A model generated the notes under the pieces. That model was not told the DNA's origin, searched no databases, and saw nothing but the letters and a program-made list of their open reading frames with translations. A program made the translations under genes and the position numbers. From Saccharina japonica (Eukaryota > Sar > Phaeophyceae > Laminariales > Laminariaceae), in NCBI GenBank assembly GCA_008828725.1, contig MEHQ01000803.1:1-64000 (forward strand): DNA of 64,000 nt, read 5' to 3'. Position 1 is the first letter of the stretch. Each line of letters opens with the position of its first letter. Below are positions 54,742 to 64,000 of this stretch, in pieces.

Positions 54742-57700
54742 ATGGCTCGACGTGCAGCTTGCTTCACGCTGGTGATACTGTCGTGTGTCGGGGCATTTGT
54801 CGCCCCCGGGTCTCGAGCGACCTTCCCGTCGAGAACGCGAGCGAGAGGTGCGATGCTTTCATGAGTGAACATGTTACCCAGGGATGACATGTTATGAACC
54901 ACAGCGATGCAGACACGCGCCCCCAAACTTCAATAAAACAGGCGCGCTTGCGCAACCAGGAGTAGCCTTGTATAGCTTGTGGGGCGGTACGGGTACGTAC
55001 CGCTGTGGCTCTTGTTTAAGCTTGATGTGCACTGTCGCTATTGCATGCCATATTTTAGCGTGTAGCTCTAATCGTATCATGCCATACCAGGTCGTTGCCA
55101 CGCAACGTCTTGATTCTTGAGCATTTTCGTCATGATTTCGATTCTCGGTACAGCAGACTTCTTGGGTCCAGTAAAACAGGCGCACGCGTCTAATCAGGAT
55201 AGCCTCGTATAGCGTGTGGGACGGTACGGGTACGTACTGCTGCGGCTCTTGTCTAAGCCTGCTGTCCACTACTGCTCTTGTCTAAGCCTGCTGTCCACTA
55301 CAGCTGTCGCTATCACATGCCATATTTTAGCGTATAATACCAGGTCGTTGCCACGTAACGTCTTTTGATTCTCGACCAGTTTCGTCACGATGAGTTCGAT
55401 CCTCGGTACAGCAGACTTCATGGCTCCAGTAAATCAGGCGCACTTGTGTGTGTGTAACCAGGAGTACCCTTGTATGGCATGCCGGACAGTACGGGTAACG
55501 GGTACACACCGCTGTGGCTCTTGTCCAAGGTTGGTGTTCATTGTCGCTATTGCACGCCCTATCTTAGCGTGTAGCTCTACAGTATGTACTCGTGTCATAC
55601 CAAGTCGTAGCCACGTAACTTCTTGATTCTTGAGCAGTTTCGTCATTACCTTTTCGATCCTCCGTACCGCGGCAGTATATATACCAGAGGTATATTACCA
55701 GGTCGCACACATGATACTGGTACGAGTATATATGTACGAGGAAGTTTACTCGTGCTGCCGCTGTGGCCGATGTCCAGACAGCAGTACAGGACAACTGGTA
55801 AAATAATGGACATGAGAAAGGCAGGCTGAGATTTACCGAAGGGAAATAAGAAACGGAAGCTGTTATCTTGAAGTTAGTATAGAACACACCCCTCCCCAAG
55901 TACGAAACCCAGGCTGGACCGGCAGCCCTGTTTCTTACTTCGCAGTATCCTACTGCGCGGAAAACAAGCGAGATTACCGTCGTGGTAAGGGATTAGTCTG
56001 TTGAGCTACTGGTAGAAGGCTAACCGATCGCCTATATACCCAAGTTAAGCCTATTTATAGTAACCCTTGTAACATTCTCCCCCCCTGGAACGGACCGGGT
56101 ATACGGGTCGACCCGTGCCACCAACACGCGGCTCCAATTTATGGGGATCCGTAAGTATTTTTCAGTTTCTTGACATGAGGAAATTCGCTTTTTATATTTT
56201 CTTTAAAACACATTTTTTCATGGTGGACCATCGACGCCATTTGTTAAGGCATTATTATCGTCCATTGGGCTACGTACTGGTAAAATGCTAGCCGATCGCC
56301 AATGCAAGGTAAGCTTTATAACTTGGAACAGGTGTATGATGGGTCGGACCCCTGAGCCCTACCCTACCACGATCAATGCACGATAGAGGTATAAGGTATA
56401 CCTTTTTTTGGCTATTTTCGTTTCTGAATGACCTATCAAAGGCTCCTTAACCCCTTAAGAACTGGTCCCACATATTTGGGGACAAACTACTTGGAATTAG
56501 TGTGGGACATTGTTTTCAGTTCTGAATGGTAACCCTAAATCGTCCGAATATCATTCTTGTTTTTCAATCTGATTTATGGTATTATATGCTACGAAGGCCG
56601 TGGGATTGCACTGCCATTTTGATCAAAATCATTTTTTTGTGTTACTTATTACTAGTATAGGGCTCCTCAAGTCAGGTGCCTCAGAAAAAAAATATGATGC
56701 CTCTCTGCCTTAAGATAGCATGCGTCGAAAAAAACAAATCCGGGGCATTGTAGGAGATTTGATACTCGTACATAGCGGGAGAAGGGAGAAGAAACGCGAG
56801 ACATGAGCCCTTCTGCATTTTGTGACCTCGGGCTGAGTACCAAAGTAGGCACTGGTAATTGGCTTTCATTATGTACGAACGGGTGCGTTCTACACTAACT
56901 TCGGTGCAGCGAAGCCCGGAGTTCTTACTCCTAATTTTTCCGTGAATGTCGGCTTGGTCTTTCTTACGAGTGCTTGTCTATAGCTCGTAGCTGTGGAAGG
57001 TGTCCCGTGTGCTTCTGCACCGGTGTACCGTTTTTTAGTTACGAAAAAACATGTCCTCAAATCTCAAACCACGCGGTGCAATTGGTTCCGCTCCGGGAAT
57101 ACCGTATAGATGCCGCGCAGGAGTTTGGAAACCCACACACCTTCTTCTGAATCATGAAAGCAAGCAGGCGCGCGTAAAGCTCTCGCCGTGCCAGGAAAAA
57201 CGCCGATCGACCTGTGTACCAAAGTAACGGTTATCGCACACAGCATCTTAGAAATTGCATGAAGACTGGGCTCCCCTCTTGTTCCTACCACTACTGCCCC
57301 ACCCACCCCCCCTCCCCCCCCGCGCCCCCCGCCGCCGGAGGCGAAAAATGCGAAAAAAACGAAAAAATGGCGACCTTGGGCGAATGTACGCCTAAAACGG
57401 CCAAAAGATGTCCAATTTACGACCATTGTAGGGATGCGAGGGTCTATGGTCATATGACTACGGCCGTGCACAACATGAGTACACCCCCACACCCCCCCTC
57501 CCCCCCCGCGCCCCCCCGTTTCAGCCGAGCCCCTGGGTGCCACCGCCGCCGATCTCCTTCCTGGCCTCCTTCCCGGAGGAGGCGACGTCATCGCTGGGAG
57601 TGGAAACCCCGACGTTATCGCCGCGATGGTGCACGATGCGTCCCCGTTGCTGAACGTTGTGAACGCTGGAGTTGGGGTTGGAGTTGGAGTTGCACCCCCC

Positions 57701-60700
57701 GCATCCGATGGAGGCGTGTCGACCGCCTGGACGATGCTGATGTCGGCGGCTGCGCCGGGGGACGCGTATCTGGCGACGGGACTGTTCGGGATTGCGGCGG
57801 CGGCGATCGCTGTCGGGGCAGGGTGAGGGGTCGCTGCTCTGTGTGCGTGTTTTTGCTTTTGCTCGTTTGTTTTGTTTTGTTTTTCTGTTTTTTTCATGTT
57901 TTATGTCTAAATACGTACGATAAACCTGGTATATGTAACAGAGTTTTGATTTATAGATTGTTATGGAGTGTTTTCTGTCGTGTTTGATGTTTTAGTGTTG
58001 GTTTAAATGTTTGGTTTCTTGTTTTAATTGCATGTTTTGTTTTGTTTTGTTTTGTATTGTTCAGATTTGTTTAGTTGTAGGCTTGTTTCGTTTTGTTTTG
58101 CTTTTGTTTTTTTTGCTTTGTTTTGTTTTCCCGTTTGTTTGTTTTTGCCGTGTGTTCGTTCTGTTTGTTCGTTTTTATGTGCCTGCGCTGTTTCTTGTGT
58201 GTGTCGTTTCAATCGTTGTCGCTATCCATGAGCGCTCGGCCGTCTTTCGCTTGGTTCTGAGTTGAAAACGGAAATGTTGACCCCTAAGGAAGATTTTTTG
58301 GGTGAAACCTGGGTTGCGAATCGCAATGGTACTATAATTGGTGCCTATCAATGGCCTTCATGTTGGTGCATATGTGTAGACGAGGGTTATACACAGTCGG
58401 GACGAGGTGGTATCGTACTACCGCAGTTGCAGTGTCAACGCGGTACAAAGGCAGCGCGCATCGCCATCTGAGGCAAGCAAAGAGCTTCACAATTCGGACA
58501 GATCATCTACAGATAGATCATTTACAGATCATCTAGACCCTAGCCTGCCGTTCTGAGAAGGTGTGCGGGAGCTGTGTAGTACAGATGCAACCCAGGAAAG
58601 ATGCGTTAGATCATGCAGATTATACGGCTTCCACGCGGCAACATTAGCTAGATCATACAGATCATACAGATCATATGCTAGATCATGAACTGGGAATGAT
58701 CCATATGATCTGTACGAGGCTTGAAAGGACTTCAAGCGCCTCACTTCATTCCCACCCTCTATAATGGCGAGGTCAAGTTTACAGGTTACCACTACTACTG
58801 CTTTTTTGCTATTTTCGTGATTCTGACTCCGCTCTGTTTGTCTCCCCTCTTGTTTTGTGTCCGGGCGGTTTTGCACACCGCGTCTGGCGTTTTTCGACAC
58901 CCTGATGTGCGGATGGATGATCGGCAAGGGTTCTGGTATTTTCTGCGGTTTCGGGCAAGGACGGCTTGGCGGCGTTTCTCAGCAAGGAGAAAGGCAACAA
59001 CCCCTTCTACCAGGTCCGGCGTTTTTGTTTTGCATGTCTCGCGTACTCTTCGTTGTCTCCTTCTTACAGCAGTACGTCACTTTGTTTGCGATTTTAACAC
59101 TCACTCTGTACGTTTCTGGTGCCGGGTGTCAACGTACCGTTTGGTTGTGTCGTACAGCCGAGTTGAAATTGACGCACGGCAGAGATGTCTGTGGAATTTG
59201 TGGCGAGCTTAACCCCCTCAAGAACTGGTCCCACGTTTTTGGGGACAAACTACTTGGAATTGGTGTGGGATAAGTTTTTTCAGTTCTGAATGGGTTAAGC
59301 TCTATTATATCCGCCAAAAGTAAGCACTACTAAAAAGATAAAACAAGTTATAAAAAGTTGATGAGGCTGTTTTATTGCACCAGAGGGTTTCCCACCCACC
59401 CAGCAGCAAAATACGCTACTAATTGAAGACCGGTCTTTTTGTGCACGTCAAGGCCTGTTTTGGCCTTATTATACTAGTTTTAGTGTGAGGGGCGGTCAGT
59501 GAAGCGGTCAAACCGTGAGAGGCCGGTCTGTTTGTGTGCGTCAAGGGCTATTCTGACCATAGTATACTAATTTTAGTGTAGGGCGGTCATTACAGGGGTC
59601 AAACCGTGGGGGACCGGTCCTTTTGTGCGCGTCAAGGGCTATTCTGGCCTTATTATACTGATTTTAGTGCAAGGGGCAGTCAGTCCCGGGGTCAAACCGT
59701 AGGAGACCGGTCATTTTGGGCGCGTCAAGGACGTCTATTTTGGCCTTATTATACTAGTGTTAGTGTAGCGGGCGGTCAGTCAAGAGGTCAAACCGCGGGG
59801 GCTCCAAAGGTAGGTTATCGTCTTCTCGCCTTGTCCCCGAACCGCGTCAATTTTTCACGCTATATTAATATTTTACCCCCTCACCCCCCACCCTCTGCCC
59901 CTTCCTGTTTACTGTCCGCTCCCGGTGACTGGCGCAAAAACATATTTGTTTCATTTTTTATCTCAGGACACGATAACGAAGTTCACACCGAAAACGCCTG
60001 AAATTCTCAACAAAATCCGTCTCCCCGAGCTTGACTTCGTCGAGGTCTACAATCAGCCGCCAGCGGCTGAGGACTTCGAGGACGAAGACTCTACTTTCGA
60101 AGTGAGCGAGAGAACCACGAGAATTTTCCGGGAAAATTATTTCCCGAAATATCCTCGTTCGGAAAGCGACTGGGTTGGCCGCGGTACGGGGGGGTCCTGT
60201 GGGTCGGGGAGGGGGGAGGGCGGGGGGGCGCTCTCCAGGCACCCCCCCATCCACATACCGCCAGTTTTCATCAAGAGCCATTGGCTTCTCCCGAATGAAA
60301 ATCTGATTTTGTTTTTTTCGTTTGTCTGTCTGTTTGTCTCGATTACCGCGACTGCTGTAGTTCCATTTTTTTTTTCCGGGTCAGTGTCTTGTTGTCTGTC
60401 ACCCTCCCTTCCCCTCCCCCCTCCCAATGCTCCGTCTCGAAAGGGATGCGTGGTCAATGGTCAAATGGCTAAGGCAAGCAACAAATGAGTACGCCCCCCC
60501 CCCCCCCCCCCCCCCCCCCCCCGCTCCCGACAACTGTCGTAGTGGTTCATGTTCGATTTCCCTTCCTCCCAATTGTGTCTCTCTCCTGCTGTGAGTTAAT
60601 AGTATTTTGCGAATCAGAGGGCGTTATTGGAGTTAGCGCAGTGCGGGTGACACGGGTTTTCCTTCGTTGTGAAACAACCCTCCCCCCCAAGATAAGAAAT

Positions 60701-63589
60701 TCTAGAGCCAGGGACCTAAATAATATTTTCAGTCGTGCCGGTTTCGATCATTTTGTGCGGGGTGGAGAGTGCTACCTCTGCACGATGGGAACGGTCGTAT
60801 CAACGTACAGTAGTGTGTACTGGTGTATGGCTTAAGGCAGTATATACCCATTGCTGTCTCTGGAAGTGGCCACACCGGAAAAAAAAGCCGATTTTTTCCA
60901 AACAATGTCGATTGTTTCGATGCTGGCATCCCGCATGCAACAAAATACGCGCGCAAGGTGCCGACACGCGCCTCTGCTTCACAAGCTTACTTGGAAGGAT
61001 GCAGCTCGCCCTCCATGCGACTCGCGGAACACCTCACGTTTCGCTTCGCGCTTGGTGCAAGCTATCAATGCCCACCTGGTCGGTGGAAACCCGGCGTGCT
61101 CCGTCCCGGCATTGTAGGGGTGCGAGGAGTGTTATCTATATGGCCATACGACTACGGCAATGCATAACACCAGTTTACCCCCCCTCCGACAGTCTGTGGT
61201 CATACGACTACGGCCACGCATGATATTGAGTACACCCTCCCCTCCCCCACATGCTCCATCTCGAAAGGGATGCGTGGTCAATGGTCAAATTAATAAGGCA
61301 AGCGCCGAATGGGTACAGCCCGCCCCGCCCGGCCACTCCTCCCCCCAACATGCTATCCGTCTCGAAGGGAATGCGTGGTCCATCTGTCCAAATTGCTAAA
61401 GGAAAGCCAACCAAATTGAAGTACCGCGCCGCCCCTCCAAGCTGTCTCTTATACACATCTCCCCCTTCCACACGCCTACAAGCTTTGCCGCCTGCGCCTG
61501 ACGCCCTCGTTTCGCTCATGACTGATGCCCTCGTTTATTTTATTTTATATCTTTGTCGTTTTTTCCCCGCGTGGTGTTTGTTCTGAAAACGCGTCGGAAC
61601 GGAAGATGGAGGGGGGTGCGCAGGAGGCGAATGTCGTCGCCACGGCGGAGGGTTTGCGGCAAAGATTGGTGGAGGCGGTAAGTGGCGGCCCTACTTTACC
61701 ATACCATATACTTTTACCATATTTGATGGTAAAATTAGGCACTGCTTGTAGTACCGTACCATGTACATGTAGTACCGGTAGTACCGAAGGCTGGCCAAAA
61801 GTGGCCAAAAGCGCTCGCAAGAACCGCAGCCAAAAAAAAGTGTCGCGAGGCGATAAAATCAGGGGATGGATCGCTAGCATCCCTCTGCCTGAAACCTCCC
61901 CCCCCCCCCGAAAAAAAAAGGGTTTCTCTTATATATATGGAGGAGGCGTTTTCATCAGGCCAGCACAAAACCCAAATTTCCATAAAAACAGCAAATTTGC
62001 TGCGAATCTCATGTACCAGGTATGTTATTTTGAGAACCACGGAGAACCGGGTACCGGTATTACACATCCCTGATAAAAAATCCGGCTTGTACCGGTATTA
62101 TACATGCCTGGTCGAGATCCGGCCTAAGCTTACCACAGTTTCACATCTGTACCGTGTAGATTTTGACTGTGGCCCCTCCGTCTGTTGTGAGCTCTGACTC
62201 GACGCGTGTTTTGGGCTGTGGTTTGCTCTCCCCCGCGGTGTGTTCTGGTCCGTGGGCGTATGTTCTGGCCCTCGGTCTGTTGTGAACCTCCGCCTGTTCC
62301 CTCGGAGGGTGGCTTACCATTTATTCCAGAAAATGGTTGGGGGATTTATTCCAGAAAATGGTTTGACACACCCTTTGTACGTGCGAGACGAGCGTAACTA
62401 CGGTAACCCTATAGCCCCAAGAGCCGATCAGACCGATCAGACCGATCAGACCGATCAGACCGATCAGACCGATCAGACCGATCAGACCGATCAGACCGAT
62501 CAGACCCATATGCAAGGCACGTACCGTAAAGGGGAGGGGGGGAGAAGAGCCTACTCAGTGACCATGTTAAAGTCACGACTAAAGAGGGAGAGAGAAAAGA
62601 AGGGGGCGGAGATAATAACTGGGATGGGAAATAAATAAATAAATACATAAATCAACCAATGCTTATATATAGCAGTAGCGCCTTTTTGTCTCGTGTATAG
62701 TGTATGCCAACCATAGTAGTAGTTTCGAATAGGCGGTGTCATGAGCTCTCTCTATTCTGGCGAGCTGTTTTTGGCGTTCTTATCCGTCCTTTATTCTGGC
62801 GTTTTGGACTTTCGTATGTTACGTGTGATGTGTCATGACCCATTTTTTTCTTTCTTTTTTTTTTCCATCCCATTTAATATCTTCGCACTTCTGTCCCTTT
62901 CCCTCCATAGTCGTAACTCAGATCCGGGGACACAAAGTAGGCTCTTCTTCCTCCTGCCCATTACGGCTCGTGCCTTGATTTTTATCGCGCAGAGGGTTCA
63001 GCATTCCCAACGCTCGTCGACTTTTATCGAAGTTTGCTGACTCACGCTCTCGCGCTTTCAGATTTGTTTTTGTTTTTTTTTAATTCTGGCGTTTTGGACT
63101 TTCGTATGATACGTATGATGTGTCATGGCCCATGGAATGTTTTGACCCTCCGCATGGAACCCGTTGTACTTGTTCCTGGTACTATATATGGTATACAAGT
63201 ATGGTATGCTCTATATGCTCTGGCCCTCCGTCTTTTCTGGCGCGTCGTCTGTTTCTAGTCTTCCGTACATATGATGCATATGTCCTGGCCCTCTGTCTGC
63301 CCTTGTTCTGACCCTCCCGTCTGTTTTGACGTTTTGACCCGCGTTGTATCATATGTGTTGCCCCATACCCCACATTATGGTCTGGCCCATCGTGTTTTTA
63401 TGACCCGTGATATTTATTGTCTGGCCCGTCCCGTCGTATGTTCTGGCCCCGTGGTATATTGTTTTCCGGCTGACCGGCCACTATGAATAGGTCCAAGCTA
63501 AAGACTACGACTTGGCGTCGTCCCTGGAGCGCGAGCTGGCCAGCTTCTTGCGCCGGAACGACATGAACTTCGAGGACGATGCCAATTAG
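54742..63589 (+). CDS. Plastid-targeted membrane protein with C-terminal UVR-like motif
   Basis: Six exons, 54742-54847, 57525-57822, 58929-59013, 59967-60101, 61606-61677 and 63491-63589, join in phases 1,2,0,0,0 to give 264 codons plus TAG. Residues 1-19 are a signal peptide (MARRAACFTLVILSCVGA). The following FVAP puts Phe at +1, the heterokont plastid-import signature, and a Ser/Arg/Thr-rich transit stretch comes next. The mature part has an Ala/Gly/Val-rich region (PDVIAAMVHDASPLLNVVNA), one membrane helix (about 118-142, LFGIAAAAIAVGAGVLVFSA), then KDGLAAFLSKEKGNNPFYQ and an acidic linker ending EDFEDEDSTFE. Residues 223-251 (EGLRQRLVEA then VQAKDYDLASSLERELASF) match the UVR helix-turn-helix pattern, split by an intron. 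Function unknown. Probably a thylakoid or envelope protein with a stromal UVR interaction tail (inference). The exon 4 donor could instead lie about 80 bases downstream. Intron 4 holds an adaptor sequence. Confidence 0.75.
54930..55680. repeat. Three direct repeats of about 240-260 bp
   Basis: Units start near 54968, 55207 and 55470. Each carries GGTACGGGTA, CCGCTGTGGCTCTTGT or its variants, a GCCATATTTTAGCGT-type stretch and TTGCCACGCAACGTCTTGA-like words. In intron 1 of the plastid-protein gene. Confidence 0.8.
56447..56532. mobile_element. TTAA-flanked palindromic MITE, copy 7
   Basis: TTAACCCCTTAAGAACTGG to TTTTCAGTTCTGAATGGTAA, in intron 1 of the plastid-protein gene. The right border reads GTAA. 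Confidence 0.65.
58494..58720. mobile_element. GATC-rich inverted-repeat element, copy 5
   Basis: Starts TCGGACAGATCATCTACAGA and ends ATGATCCATATGATCTGTAC. It lies in intron 2 of the plastid-protein gene, about 200 bases before exon 3. Confidence 0.5.
59209..59298. mobile_element. TTAA-flanked palindromic MITE, copy 8
   Basis: TTAACCCCCTCAAGAACTGG to CAGTTCTGAATGGGTTAA, with both TTAA borders intact, in intron 3 of the plastid-protein gene. Confidence 0.7.
59380..59805. repeat. Four direct repeats of about 92 bp
   Basis: Units start at about 59429, 59521, 59610 and 59705 with GACCGGTC, then GCGTCAAGG, CCTTATTATACTAGT and GGCGGTCAGT. They end just before exon 4 of the plastid-protein gene. 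Confidence 0.85.
60425..61430. repeat. Cluster of poly(C)-linked dispersed repeats
   Basis: CGTCTCGAAAGGGATGCGTG blocks occur at about 60430, 61258 and 61351 on plus. Each is followed by a GGTCAATGGTCAAAT-like stretch or variant, and the first runs into ATGAGTACGCC and a C run (60494-60522). An inverted long copy lies at 60980-61165. All lie in intron 4 of the plastid-protein gene. Confidence 0.6.
61442..61460. other. Tn5 mosaic-end (Nextera) adaptor left in the assembly
   Basis: CTGTCTCTTATACACATCT is the exact 19 bp transposase mosaic end of Nextera libraries. Its reverse strand translates to the known artefact peptide DVYKRQ. It is not biological sequence of this genome. The two sides may be mis-joined or missing bases. 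Confidence 0.95.
62425..62503. repeat. GATCAGACC 9 bp array
   Basis: About nine perfect units. Intron 5 of the plastid-protein gene. Confidence 0.95.
62528..62650 (+). mobile_element. SINE 3' fragment, copy 4
   Basis: It carries only the end of the body: GGGGAGAAGAGCCTACT, then a diverged ACTAAAGAGGGAGAGAG block and AGATAATAACTGGGATGG, followed by an AAATAAATAAAT tail. It sits just after the 9 bp GATCAGACC array, inside intron 5 of the plastid-protein gene. The tail suggests 3'-primed retroposition with 5' truncation. Confidence 0.6.
62865..63055 (-). mobile_element. SINE fragment, copy 5
   Basis: The reverse strand matches the 3' half of the SINE: plus-strand CCATCCCATTTAATATCTTC, then GTCGTAACTCAGATCCGGGG and AGTAGGCTCTTCTTCC. 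The tRNA head is missing, so the copy is 5'-truncated. Confidence 0.6.
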
Positions 63590-63830
63590 TCTTATCTGCT
63601 TGCTGCTGCTGCTGCTGCTGCTACTGTGGCTGACTGATCGGTCATCAGGATCAATTTCGAAAGGTCCTGAACAACGAGCCACCACCCTGCGAAATAAACT
63701 CGTGCAACTGCCATTCACTGATGCTGTCTGATTGCTGTGGCCGAGGCCGGCCGGGGGGGTCAGCAGCTTCAATCTGGAAAGACCCTAATTGACCCACAGA
63801 CTTGCAAATAAACTCGTGCAACACCAGTAT
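63590..63830 (+). terminator. 3' UTR of the plastid-protein gene with duplicated poly(A) signal
   Basis: After the stop comes a CTG microsatellite (63600-63626). An AATAAACTCGTGCAAC block at 63693 (AATAAA 63693-63698) is repeated at 63807 (AATAAA 63807-63812), and each is followed by TGTCTGATTG and a GGCCGG-type sequence. The cleavage region appears tandemly duplicated, with a unit of about 114 bp, so two cleavage sites are possible. Confidence 0.55.
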
Positions 63831-64000
63831 AAAACTGGTTTGGTGTCTGATTGGTCGAGACCGGCCTTTCGGCCTGCCGTTTTATTGGGGGGAAATTCCT
63901 CAGAAACAGGCGGTGGGGGACGCGCCATCGCCTCTGCCGACCTCGAGGCTCACAAAAAAGGTTGGGGTTAGGATTCTTAGGGTTAGGGTCGGGTTGGATC

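Noticed and set aside
57064-57897. 277-residue minus-strand frame
   Set aside because: It is antisense to exon 2 of the plastid-protein gene and crosses a dispersed repeat and G runs.
61208-61519. Minus-strand frame ending in GGDVYKRQLGG
   Set aside because: The DVYKRQ part is the Tn5 adaptor, so this is not a gene.

Overview
The window is nuclear DNA of a eukaryotic alga. It is most likely a photosynthetic stramenopile, and a brown alga is my best guess. Three things support this. One gene (54.7-63.6 kb) opens with a bipartite plastid presequence of the heterokont type, an ER signal peptide followed by a GAFVAP motif. Genes are split by long GT-AG introns. Introns and spacers are full of minisatellites, CAG/GGT microsatellites and short dispersed repeats. 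No rRNA, no confident tRNA gene, no CRISPR array and no open reading frame for reverse transcriptase, integrase or transposase was seen.

Four protein genes can be reconstructed from splice sites and reading frame. (1) Minus strand, 19621 leftwards off the edge: a multi-pass membrane protein, partly resolved. (2) Plus strand, 19941-40549: a nine-exon, 1170-residue protein with a coiled coil and a PH-like fold. It diverges from gene 1 across only 319 bp, which suggests a shared promoter. (3) Minus strand, 53105-48701: a complete four-exon HINT1-type HIT protein of 142 residues. (4) Plus strand, 54742-63589: a complete six-exon, 264-residue plastid-targeted membrane protein with a C-terminal UVR-like motif. 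Genes 2 and 3 converge on an 8 kb spacer. Genes 3 and 4 diverge across 1.6 kb.

Most other sequence is intron or spacer. It holds several repeat families: a tRNA-headed SINE (five copies), an 85-98 bp palindromic MITE on TTAA sites (eight copies), three other short inverted-repeat families, a 115 bp near-perfect fold-back, a poly(C)-linked dispersed repeat and many tandem arrays. An 803 bp tandem duplication carrying a poly-Gln frame flanks exon 3 of gene 2. Two assembly marks matter: N-gaps inside G/C homopolymers, and an intact Tn5 mosaic-end adaptor at 61442-61460.

All gene models were read by eye from splice consensus and phase. No database search was possible, so family names rest on recognised motifs.
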